11,308 nucleotides of DNA, from the NCBI GenBank assembly GCA_006227875.1, contig SBFI01000396.1, positions 1 to 11,308 of the forward strand, given 5' to 3'. The translations under genes and the position numbers were made by a program. Shown here piece after piece: positions 5,711 to 11,308 of this stretch. The notes below the pieces were generated by a model, which worked only from the letters and a program-made list of their open reading frames with translations, did no database searches and had not been told where the DNA came from. Within the stretch, counting starts at the first letter, position 1. Every line of letters starts with the position of its first letter. The stretch comes from Acidobacteriota bacterium. Its GTDB lineage: Bacteria; Acidobacteriota; Thermoanaerobaculia; Multivoradales; JAHEKO01.

Positions 5711-7620
5711 CTGGGTGTTCTCGAGACCGGGCTTACCAGGGCGGCGTTGTCCCAGGTCAGCTTGGTCAGCGGTTTCGGGCACTCCTGGAGCCAGCCGTTG
5801 TTGCTGAAGCGGCCGTCGTAGATCGTGGGATCGGGTCGGAAGGCGAGATCGACCCCATCGGGGATCTGGTCCGTCCCGGCGATGAGCGCGGTCGTCTCGG
5901 CCGCCGCCTCGGTGCCTGGGGTCACGCCGGTCGGCGGCAGCGCCGAGTCGGCGATAAAGCCGTCGTGGAGGGCCTTGCGCCAGCGGGTCTCGAAGCCGGA
6001 CTCCCCGAGGACACCTTGCCAATAGGATCGGAGCAGACCGTGAGCCGAGCGGCTCCCCTCCTCGGTGAAGACCGAGAGCACCTCGGCCACCGTCTTGCCG
6101 TCATAGAGCGGTTCGATCAGCGGTTGGGTCAGCGAGATCGTCCCATCGTGGGCTCGGGCGTCATCCCAGCTTTCCAGGTAGTGAGCCGCGGGTATGTGCC
6201 AGTGGCAGTGCTCCGAGGTCTCGTTGCGGTAGAGGCCCAGGTGGATGCGACGACCGACCTGTCTCAGCACAGTGGTGAAATCCAGATCGACCGGTGCGTC
6301 ATAGACCGGGTTGCACTGCAACATCACCAGGATGTCGACCTCTCCGGCCGCCATGTCGTCGACCAGGCTCGCCAAGGAGGCGGTCTGATCTCCAGGCATA
6401 GCCTCCAGGGGTGCCGTGTGAATCACGGTGCGGCCGATGTTCTCGAGATGGCCGTTGATGGCGTGTGCCAGAGCATGGACTTCGGCTGGGGCATAGTCGC
6501 CCGCCACCACGGCCGAGCTCCCGCGGTGCGCCTGGAGATCCCTGGCGGCGGCCCGCAGCCACTCACCCTGGCCACCGACGTCGGCGCCTGCCGGCGCCAC
6601 CGCGTCGGGCAGACCCACCTCCGCGGCCAGGGCGGCGGCGAAACCCGCCAGCTGGCTCGGGCGTAGGGGAAGTCGGTGGTCGGCCACCGTGCCGGTGGCG
6701 GTGGGCATGCTCTCGACGGCATAGAGACGATTCATCTCCGGGTGGTCCACCGGTGCCCGTCGCCGCGACATGAAGTCGCGGGCGTAGCGCACGGCACCCG
6801 GCCCCGTGGTGAGGAAGTCGGCGTCGAGAGCGACGACGACGTCGGCACGAGCGAAGTCGTATCTTGTCGCCACCACCTCGCCAAAAGCCATCTCGGCTCC
6901 GGCGACCACGTTTTCGCGCGTGACCGCGTCGTACTGGTGCCACCTGGCCTGTGGGTGCTCGCTCAGGACCTGCTGGGCAATAGCCGCCACGGAGGGCGAG
7001 GTGACCGTTCCGGTCAGCAGTCGCAGACGGGTGCTGGCAAGGGTCTCGCGCCGGGTGTCCTCGACAAAGGCCGACCAGGAGCGAATACGGTTCAGATTCG
7101 TGATCACCTGGGAGCGATCGGGATCGTAGAGGCTCAGCACGGATGCCTGGGCAAAGAGATCGGTGGCGCCGAGACTCGCGGGATGCTCGGGATTCCCTTC
7201 GACCTTTGTCGGCCGACCCATGTGACTCTCGGCCAGCAGACCGGAGGCCACACCGCCCAGCGTCATCGAGGTGGCGAAGTAAAGGGGTCTGCCCGGTACC
7301 AGGCTCTCGGGTTGCTGTGCGTAGGGGACGATCTTCTCCAGCGGCTGACGGGTACAGGCGGTCAGCCCCCCGAGAGCCAATGAGGCGCTCATCAGCTGCA
7401 CGAATCGACGCCGGCTGACACCGCCGGGAAGCTCGACGCCCATCTCGGGGAACTCGCGGTGGAGAAGCTCCTGAAACTCCTCGGTCTCGGCCAGCTCGTC
7501 CAGGCTGCGCCAGAACCTGGGACCTCGAGCGTCCTGAAGATGCTCCCGCATCGACGCCAGGTCGATCCGCGATCTGCGGCTCGTGCTCGGAACCTCCGCC
7601 GGATGGTCGAACTTGGTCAA
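5698..7620 (-). CDS. actB: ActB N-terminal part: molybdopterin-oxidoreductase-like domain of alternative complex III, ends early by frameshift
   Basis: This is the first 640 residues of ActB, a protein normally of about 1000 residues that joins a molybdopterin-oxidoreductase-like domain without the cofactor to an iron-sulfur domain. The start is a TTG at 7620, 13 nt after the actA stop, with GAGG 10 nt upstream; the nearest ATG is out of frame, and RIDLASMREHLQDARG looks like conserved N-terminal sequence. GPRFWRSLDELAETEEF (about 33-49) is the MoCo-extended TAT leader of this family. A twin-arginine-like SRRRFVQLM (69-77) leads to a hydrophobic stretch ending in LTAC (Cys89). The sequence follows the family to NNGWLQECPKPLTKLTWDNA and LVSP (about 631), then turns into VSRTPRWSR and stops. 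From there the match continues in the other frame. Also odd is Cys in QECPKP, where I expect Leu. Confidence 0.9.
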   Translation of the reverse strand: MTKFDHPAEVPSTSRRSRIDLASMREHLQDARGPRFWRSLDELAETEEFQELLHREFPEMGVELPGGVSRRRFVQLMSASLALGGLTACTRQPLEKIVPYAQQPESLVPGRPLYFATSMTLGGVASGLLAESHMGRPTKVEGNPEHPASLGATDLFAQASVLSLYDPDRSQVITNLNRIRSWSAFVEDTRRETLASTRLRLLTGTVTSPSVAAIAQQVLSEHPQARWHQYDAVTRENVVAGAEMAFGEVVATRYDFARADVVVALDADFLTTGPGAVRYARDFMSRRRAPVDHPEMNRLYAVESMPTATGTVADHRLPLRPSQLAGFAAALAAEVGLPDAVAPAGADVGGQGEWLRAAARDLQAHRGSSAVVAGDYAPAEVHALAHAINGHLENIGRTVIHTAPLEAMPGDQTASLASLVDDMAAGEVDILVMLQCNPVYDAPVDLDFTTVLRQVGRRIHLGLYRNETSEHCHWHIPAAHYLESWDDARAHDGTISLTQPLIEPLYDGKTVAEVLSVFTEEGSRSAHGLLRSYWQGVLGESGFETRWRKALHDGFIADSALPPTGVTPGTEAAAETTALIAGTDQIPDGVDLAFRPDPTIYDGRFSNNGWLQECPKPLTKLTWDNAALVSPVSRTPRWSR

Positions 7621-7633
7621 CTCTGCATTACCT

Positions 7634-8281
7634 CTAGCGATGACAGACAGAGCAGCTCAGCTTGCTCTGCACCCTGTAATCGGCGATAAGACGGGCGCCC
7701 TCTGTTTCCTGGTCGGTCGACACCCATTCCATGTTGTAGATCTCGGTGCGGGGACGGATGAACATCTCCGGCGCCCGATGACATTCGAGACACCACTCCA
7801 TTTGCAGCGATTCGGCTTGGTACATGAGAGGCATCTGATCCACTCGGCCGTGGCAGCTGGCGCAGCCGATCCCTTTCGCCACATGGATGCTGTGGTCGAA
7901 ATAGACGAAGTCGGGTAGATCGTGGACTCTCGTCCACTCGATCGGCCGGCCGGTTCGGTAGCTCTCGCGCACCGGCTCCAACATTGGGCTCTCGTTCCAG
8001 ATCAGCTTGTGGCAGTTCATGCAGGTGGCCGATGGCGGAATGCCGGCAAAGCTCGACTCTTCGACCGTCGTGTGGCAATAGAGACAGCTGATACCGAGCC
8101 CGGCCACATGGTGATCGTGGCTGAAAGGAACCGGTTGCTGCAGAACGATGCCCTGCCGTGTAGCCAGGGAGGAGCGGTTGAGGGTAACCAGCACCCAGGC
8201 GAGAATCGCTAGAAAGAAGATGGCCCCAAACATACTGACCCTTGCCAGTGTGTTGGTGCTGGGCTTGAAGATCTGGGACAT
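7634..8281 (-). CDS. actA: Alternative complex III subunit ActA, pentaheme cytochrome c
   Basis: ActA is the membrane-anchored multiheme cytochrome c of ACIII that passes electrons from the ActB iron-sulfur clusters to the periplasmic side. The 215-residue protein begins MSQIFKPSTNTLARVSMFGA, typical of the family, with one transmembrane helix at about 16-34. Five CxxCH heme motifs follow: CLYCH (66-70), CMNCH (87-91), CASCH (140-144), CLECH (164-168) and CSVCH (210-214), the last ending one residue before the C-terminus. Extra His residues (for example HDHH near 55-58, FDHSIH near 128-133) can serve as distal ligands. It is the first gene of the operon. The sequence GAGGG directly abuts the ATG at 8281, which is too close for an ideal ribosome binding site, although the protein N-terminus supports this start. 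Confidence 0.96.
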   Translation of the reverse strand: MSQIFKPSTNTLARVSMFGAIFFLAILAWVLVTLNRSSLATRQGIVLQQPVPFSHDHHVAGLGISCLYCHTTVEESSFAGIPPSATCMNCHKLIWNESPMLEPVRESYRTGRPIEWTRVHDLPDFVYFDHSIHVAKGIGCASCHGRVDQMPLMYQAESLQMEWCLECHRAPEMFIRPRTEIYNMEWVSTDQETEGARLIADYRVQSKLSCSVCHR

Positions 8282-8383
8282 CCCTCAGAGGCGACCCAAA
8301 GTCGACGCTCTGGTCGAGGCAGCGGCTGCAGCGCGCCTCGACCCCCCGATTGGAAAGGTCCTTGTGAGGAGCTTCACAAGGTT
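8282..8383 (-). promoter_or_regulatory. Structured 5' leader of the actA operon
   Basis: If transcription starts near 8383, the actA mRNA has a leader of about 100 nt. Besides the palindrome at its very start, it contains a perfect 9-bp stem (GGTCGAGGC at 8312-8320 with GCCTCGACC at 8335-8343) around a 14-nt loop holding the self-complementary GCTGCAGC. A third, imperfect stem pairs CAGAG with CTCTG just before the GAGGG that touches the start codon. No T-run follows these stems. I recognise no known riboswitch class. Confidence 0.5.
8360..8381. promoter_or_regulatory. Perfect palindrome matching the CRP-type operator TGTGA-N6-TCACA
   Basis: CCTTGTGA and TCACAAGG form a perfect 8-bp inverted repeat around six bases. 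The core TGTGA-N6-TCACA is identical to the consensus half-sites of the CRP branch of the CRP/FNR family. It lies just downstream of the proposed -10 box of the actA promoter, from about +2 to +23, a position where binding would normally repress or block. The same bases would also fold into a hairpin at the 5' end of the mRNA, so a stabilising RNA stem is an alternative. Confidence 0.6.
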
Positions 8384-8389
8384 CGGGTA

Positions 8390-8417
8390 AGCATACTTAT
8401 GTCCGGGGTACTGTCAA
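8390..8417 (-). promoter_or_regulatory. Sigma70-type promoter of the actA operon
   Basis: On the minus strand there is a perfect -35 box TTGACA (8417-8412), a 16-nt spacer, and a -10 box TATGCT (8395-8390, four of six matches to TATAAT). The predicted start is near 8383, about 100 nt ahead of the actA ATG and about 40 nt after the stop of the pseudopilin gene. There is no terminator-like hairpin with a T-run between the two genes, so read-through from the pseudopilin gene is possible. Confidence 0.65.
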
Positions 8418-8455
8418 GCAACCCGGGCGGTGGTTACGATGTAGGAAGAGGAGGC

Positions 8456-8992
8456 CTACTTGACGGCCGCGCCCTGAGGGTAGCGGAGGAAGATGCCGTC
8501 GGCCCAGACGATGTCTTCGTCGTAGGCCGTCGAGACAAAAGGCCCGACGGTGTAGGGGTTCATGTCGAGCGGCCCCTCCTTGCCGTCACGGCCCAGGCTG
8601 CGCATCCCGATCACCTGCTGGGACGAGGGGTTACCCGACCAGGCGTAGTCGAAGGCATTTCCCCAACCGTCGTCTTTTGGGACATGGCGGGTATAGAACA
8701 TCGTGGGGCTCATATAGAGGGTGGTGAGCAGTCCCTCGGCGGTGATGTCCTGGTCCAGCAGGCCCCAGTCGAAGGTATTGGCGCCGGCCGAGGCGACGGC
8801 GGCGACATCGGTCAGCCAGGAGTACCACGCGGTCCCCAGGTTTCTCATGTTGGCCATCGTGCGCCGCTGATTGGCCTTCTGCAGGGCATCCAGCAGATTG
8901 GGGATGAGGATTGCCGCAATGATGCCAATCACGGCGACCACAATGAGGAGCTCGATGAGAGTGAATGCGTGCCTTCGCTTCGATCTGGCCAT
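8456..8992 (-). CDS. Type II secretion GspG-like pseudopilin / type IV prepilin-like protein
   Basis: The 178-residue product has a type III (prepilin) signal: a short basic leader MARSKRRHA, then FTLIELLIVVAVIGIIAAIL with the conserved Glu at mature position 5, which is the hydrophobic helix for filament packing. Cleavage by a prepilin peptidase is expected before Phe10. The globular part has VPKDDGWGNAFDYAW and MRSLGRDGKEGP, resembling the PxDxWGxxYxY and SxGxDGxxGG motifs of GspG major pseudopilins. The ending YDEDIVWADGIFLRYPQG is a pattern I recall from acidobacterial GspG-like proteins. No other secretion or pilus gene is nearby, so it looks like an orphan. GspG versus a minor type IV pilin cannot be settled here. 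The ATG at 8992 has only a weak purine stretch upstream. Confidence 0.85.
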   Translation of the reverse strand: MARSKRRHAFTLIELLIVVAVIGIIAAILIPNLLDALQKANQRRTMANMRNLGTAWYSWLTDVAAVASAGANTFDWGLLDQDITAEGLLTTLYMSPTMFYTRHVPKDDGWGNAFDYAWSGNPSSQQVIGMRSLGRDGKEGPLDMNPYTVGPFVSTAYDEDIVWADGIFLRYPQGAAVK

Positions 8993-9030
8993 GATTCCAA
9001 GTAAAGGGACACCTAGCCCATAGACTGGTA

Positions 9031-9060
9031 CGCATATCCCGTGCCAGAGTGGGCAGTCAA
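9031..9060 (-). promoter_or_regulatory. Possible promoter of the pseudopilin gene
   Basis: On the minus strand TTGACT (9060-9055) is a five-of-six -35 match, followed after 18 nt by TATGCG (9036-9031), a poor -10. It would give a leader of about 35 nt before the ATG at 8992. The 166-bp region 8993-9158 is shared with the divergent HEAT-repeat gene. For that gene I see no convincing promoter; TAAGCT at 9144-9149 is weak and would start transcription almost at the ATG. Confidence 0.3.
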
Positions 9061-9158
9061 GGTTGGCAGTGCTCTCCTGGAAGGACCGCGAGATCTATCT
9101 GACAAAAACTTGTAGCTCGGTGGCAATCTCTGACGGGCCGCGGTAAGCTCCCCGCCCC

Positions 9159-10037
9159 ATGACCGAAGTGGAAGAGCCTCGCTCCGAGCTCAACGGGGAC
9201 GAGGAGGAGCAGCCCAGTGCCCTGCGCACGTTTCTGGGTCTGTTTCTGGTGCCGTTGTTGGTGGTCCTGGCGTGTGTAGCTGTCTTTATCGGCTTTGGCT
9301 GGATTGCCTACGACCGCCAGAGCACCAGCGACTACCTGAACGATCTCCGCTCGTCATGGAAGCCGCGTCGGGCACAAGCTGCCTACGAGCTGTCCAAGAT
9401 CCTCACCGCCGACCCGAGCGCACTGGACGAAGAGCCGGGAATCCGAGAAGAGGTCAGACGTCTCTTCGCGGAGACCGAGGACGAGGAGATGAAGCGGTAT
9501 CTCGCTCTGGTACTCGGTTATACCCGCGACCCGGAGGCCGTCCCCCTGCTCATCGAAGCGCTCGACGACCCGAGCTCCGAGACGCGGATCTACGCTCTCT
9601 GGGGGCTGGGCAAGACGAGCGATCCCCGGGCGGTGCCGCCGCTCGTGGAATCCCTCGCGGATCCCGATCCGGGGATACGCAAGACCGCGGCTTTTGGCCT
9701 TGGTGAGCTTGGTGACTCGCAGGCGATTCCGGAACTCGCACCCCTGCTGGACGACGCGATCGTCGATGTGCGTTGGAACGCGGCTCTGGCCCTGGCCAAT
9801 CTCGGCAGCGATCTGGGTGTACCGGTGCTCCACCGCATGCTGGATCGCTCGCTGACCACCCAGATTCCAGACATCACCCCCGCCCAGGCCGAGGAAGCCA
9901 TGATCAGCGCGATCCGGGCATTGGCGAGCCTCGAAGTGGAGGACTCGCGTGAGCTTCTGGAGCGGTTGTCGAAGGACGATCCCAGCCTCAAGGTGCGACA
10001 GGCCGCGATCGAAGCACTGCGGTACCTCGACGGGTAG
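9159..10037 (+). CDS. Membrane-anchored HEAT-repeat protein
   Basis: The 292-residue protein has an acidic cytoplasmic N-terminus (1-22), one transmembrane helix (about 24-50, FLGLFLVPLLVVLACVAVFI) and a soluble domain of helical HEAT/PBS-lyase-like repeats. Three successive repeats are exactly 31 residues (starting EMKRYLALVLGY, ETRIYALWGLGK and GIRKTAAFGLGE), each ending in a pattern like DPxAVPxLIEALxDP. A less regular one precedes (WKPRRAQAAYELSKIL) and two more follow. Such repeats build protein-binding superhelices and have no catalytic residues. The position next to a cytochrome c and an FeS-flavoprotein suggests a scaffold or assembly factor for a membrane redox complex; that is inference. 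The ATG at 9159 has no Shine-Dalgarno (CTCCCCGCCCC precedes it), so a leaderless start is possible. Confidence 0.88.
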   Translation: MTEVEEPRSELNGDEEEQPSALRTFLGLFLVPLLVVLACVAVFIGFGWIAYDRQSTSDYLNDLRSSWKPRRAQAAYELSKILTADPSALDEEPGIREEVRRLFAETEDEEMKRYLALVLGYTRDPEAVPLLIEALDDPSSETRIYALWGLGKTSDPRAVPPLVESLADPDPGIRKTAAFGLGELGDSQAIPELAPLLDDAIVDVRWNAALALANLGSDLGVPVLHRMLDRSLTTQIPDITPAQAEEAMISAIRALASLEVEDSRELLERLSKDDPSLKVRQAAIEALRYLDG

Positions 10038-10053
10038 CAAGGACTGCCAGGGT

Positions 10054-10081
10054 TTGCCGAAAGCCGACACTGCCGTATGAT
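10054..10081 (+). promoter_or_regulatory. Possible promoter of the cytochrome c gene
   Basis: TTGCCG (10054-10059, four of six), a 16-nt spacer and TATGAT (10076-10081, five of six) lie in the 116-bp gap between the HEAT gene and the cytochrome gene. The start would be near 10088, leaving a leader of about 65 nt that carries a good ribosome binding site (GGGAG, about 8 nt before the ATG at 10154). Confidence 0.45.
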
Positions 10082-10153
10082 CTGCAGCGAGCGCGCCACT
10101 ACCAGTATCGGCGCCAGCTCCAAATCGTCGAAAACACAATTGGGAGATAGCCG

Positions 10154-10570
10154 ATGAGAGGAATATTCGGTGCCAACGGACCTGGGTTACCGGCAGGGGT
10201 GCGTGTGGTGGCCGGTGTGTGGCTCGTTCTGCTGGCCGGCGGGGCGATTCTGGGAACCGCCTGTGGAGGTGGCGGCGGATCGGCCACCACGGAAGAGGCC
10301 GCCCAGGGTCTGGTCCAGTTCCGCCGCACGTGCGCGGTCTGCCACGGCCAGAACGCCGAGGGCATGCCGAGACTGGGCAAGAACCTGCACAACAACGCCT
10401 TTGTGGCCGGCCAGACCGACGAAGCGCTGGTCCAGTTCCTCATCGAAGGCCGCCCCGCAACCCACCCGGACAACACCCGCGGTGTGGACATGCCGCCCAA
10501 GGGGGGCAACCCGGCCTTGACCAACGAGAACCTTCAGCAGATAGTCGTTTACCTCCGCTCCATCCAATAG
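10154..10570 (+). CDS. Class I cytochrome c, probable lipoprotein
   Basis: The 138-residue product has a hydrophobic signal stretch (about 15-36) ending in LGTAC. Cys37 is the likely lipidation site, although Leu sits one place further from the Cys than in a standard lipobox. A Gly-rich linker CGGGGGS follows, then a single cytochrome c domain with heme motif CAVCH (60-64) and likely Met ligand in VDMPPKGGNPAL (Met113). The C-terminal helix is LQQIVVYLRSIQ. Small lipoprotein cytochromes of this kind shuttle or relay electrons at the outer face of the membrane. It could accept electrons from ACIII across the divergent region, or serve the downstream oxidoreductase group; the sequence does not decide. 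The start is supported by GGGAG upstream. Confidence 0.9.
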   Translation: MRGIFGANGPGLPAGVRVVAGVWLVLLAGGAILGTACGGGGGSATTEEAAQGLVQFRRTCAVCHGQNAEGMPRLGKNLHNNAFVAGQTDEALVQFLIEGRPATHPDNTRGVDMPPKGGNPALTNENLQQIVVYLRSIQ

Positions 10571-10592
10571 CACCTGCCCCTTAGCGGTGACC

Positions 10593-10624
10593 GGCTCGAC
10601 CTACCCAAACGGGTAGGTCGAGCC
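10593..10624 (+). terminator. Strong 14-bp hairpin after the cytochrome c gene
   Basis: GGCTCGACCTACCC and GGGTAGGTCGAGCC form a perfect 14-bp stem with the tetraloop AAAC, 22 nt after the cytochrome stop. The stem could end or protect the transcript, but the bases after it (TCGGTTCGATTGCC) are not a T-run, so it is not a textbook Rho-independent terminator. The perfect symmetry means it could work for either strand. Confidence 0.6.
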
Positions 10625-10654
10625 TCGGTTCGATTGCCCTCCTATTGGGTGGCA

Positions 10655-10670
10655 AAGGTCGTCAGACCTT
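10655..10670. repeat. Short palindrome AAGGTC-GTCA-GACCTT
   Basis: A perfect 6-bp inverted repeat with a 4-nt centre lies 30 nt after the strong hairpin, in the 237-bp gap before the oxidoreductase gene. It is followed by CTGTTAGCTTGTTC. It could be an operator or a weak hairpin. Nothing else recognisable, such as a clear promoter, is seen in the rest of this gap. Confidence 0.4.
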
Positions 10671-10807
10671 CTGTTAGCTTGTTCAATCAAGCGGTAAAAC
10701 GGGTCGGAGAGCAAGAGCTTCGTCCGCCTCGTCGACTGATTCTCAGTGTGATGTGGCCGACCCTCTGCTCGCTCGGTTTTCGACCAATCTTGAGGGATGC
10801 CGAACCG

Positions 10808-11308
10808 GTGAGCGACTTCGATTCCAAGGCACGTTTCCCCGCCGAGTATCGGAATCTGGCCTGGTACCGGACAAACGTCCCCTGCATGGAGGCCTGCCCC
10901 GTCATGACCGACTCGGGGCAGTACGTCCAGTGCATTGCCGACGGGGACTATCTCGAGGCCTTTCTGGTCGCCCGCTCTTCCAATCCACTGGCCTCGATTT
11001 GCGGACGAATCTGCGCGGCTCCCTGCGAGGACGCTTGCCGCAGAAACTGGATCGACGAGGCGGTTATGATCCGGCCGCTCAAGCGCTTTGTCACCGAACA
11101 GTACGGGGTGGAGTCTTCCTCGCCGGAGACCTTTCACGACCTCCTCCGAGGAACAGAGGATCCGGGCTGCAGCCGTCCCAGCCACCTGTCGCAACTGGCC
11201 GGCAGGGTCGAAGAGGGCAAAGGTAAGAAGGTGGCTGTCGTCGGCTCGGGACCGGCCGGTTTGGGGTGTGCCCACGATCTGGCGCTCTTGGGCTACGACG
11301 TCACGGTC
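10808..11308 (+). CDS. FeS/FAD-dependent NAD(P) oxidoreductase, glutamate-synthase small-subunit-like, N-terminal part (cut by window edge)
   Basis: The frame stays open to the right edge, giving 167 visible residues. An N-terminal all-helical iron-sulfur domain (Fer4_20 type) shows AWYRTNVPCMEACPVMTDSG and CGRICAAPCEDACRR, the cysteines that hold the [4Fe-4S] clusters in GltD, DPD and NfnB-type proteins. The flavin-binding Rossmann segment then begins (KKVAVVGSGPAGLGCAHDL, GxGxxG), just before the edge. I choose the GTG at 10808 because VSDFDSKARFPAEYRNLAWYR resembles family N-termini and GAGGG lies 11 nt upstream; an in-frame ATG at 10751 is the alternative. Such proteins feed electrons from NAD(P)H to a partner or the reverse. 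Without glutamate-synthase genes in view, a role beside the cytochrome and HEAT proteins in a membrane redox complex is more likely than in nitrogen assimilation, but this is inference. Confidence 0.88.
   Translation, partial: MSDFDSKARFPAEYRNLAWYRTNVPCMEACPVMTDSGQYVQCIADGDYLEAFLVARSSNPLASICGRICAAPCEDACRRNWIDEAVMIRPLKRFVTEQYGVESSSPETFHDLLRGTEDPGCSRPSHLSQLAGRVEEGKGKKVAVVGSGPAGLGCAHDLALLGYDVTV

Noticed and set aside
5720..5745. Programmed -1 frameshift as the explanation for the actB break
   Set aside because: No X XXY YYZ slippery heptamer is present, and about six conserved residues appear to be missing, which slipping alone would not explain.
4478..6666. Plus-strand open frames opposite actB (4478-5551 and 5320-6666)
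   Set aside because: They mirror the cysteine- and Gly-rich ActB codons and do not resemble any protein I know.
8345..8381. The CRP-type site as an activator of a second, downstream actA promoter
   Set aside because: Activator spacing would need a -10 box near 8336-8341, but that stretch is GC-only and has no -10-like sequence.
10601..11275. Minus-strand open frame opposite the FeS/FAD oxidoreductase
   Set aside because: The plus strand here carries clear Fer4_20 and GxGxxG motifs; the opposite frame has no recognisable domain and crosses the strong hairpin.

Overview
The window is GC-rich and gene-dense. It holds a nearly complete alternative complex III (ACIII) operon on the minus strand and a second small group of redox-related genes on the plus strand. 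The ACIII gene order, the lipoprotein ActE, the small membrane protein plus SCO gene that follow, a GspG-like pseudopilin, and a HEAT-repeat/cytochrome c/FeS-flavin group together suggest an aerobically respiring member of the Acidobacteriota or a similar phylum. That placement is an inference from gene content and remembered relatives, not from a marker gene.

Minus-strand block, in the direction of transcription (8455 down to 1): a promoter just below the stop of the pseudopilin gene; a structured leader of about 100 nt; actA (pentaheme cytochrome c); actB (molybdopterin-oxidoreductase-like part and iron-sulfur part, split here by a frameshift); actC (NrfD-like membrane subunit); actD (DUF3341); actE (monoheme lipoprotein cytochrome c); actF (second NrfD-like subunit); a one-helix membrane protein of unknown role; and the beginning of a SCO1/SenC copper chaperone, cut by the window edge. 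Nearly all junctions overlap or are separated by 1 to 13 nt, so this is one tight, probably translationally coupled operon. ACIII oxidises membrane quinol and passes electrons to cytochrome c or directly to an oxygen reductase. SCO serves the CuA site of such an oxidase, so cox genes are expected just beyond position 1.

Plus-strand block (9159 to 11308): a membrane-anchored HEAT-repeat protein, a probable lipoprotein class I cytochrome c, and the start of an FeS/FAD/NAD(P) oxidoreductase of the glutamate-synthase small-subunit type, cut by the right edge. A pseudopilin gene (8456 to 8992, minus) lies between the two blocks and is divergent from the HEAT gene.

The points most worth a second look are: (1) the actB frameshift inside an otherwise intact operon, with an ATG in the new frame overlapping the early stop; (2) a perfect CRP-type palindrome (TGTGA-N6-TCACA) directly after the -10 element of the ACIII promoter; (3) blocks of four 8-bp tandem repeats in the 5' ends of two exported-protein genes of the same operon, actE and sco, where a change in copy number would shift the frame. 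I see no CRISPR array, tRNA, rRNA, insertion sequence or phage gene. A wholly new system is not evident; the ACIII core is a known complex with unusual local features.
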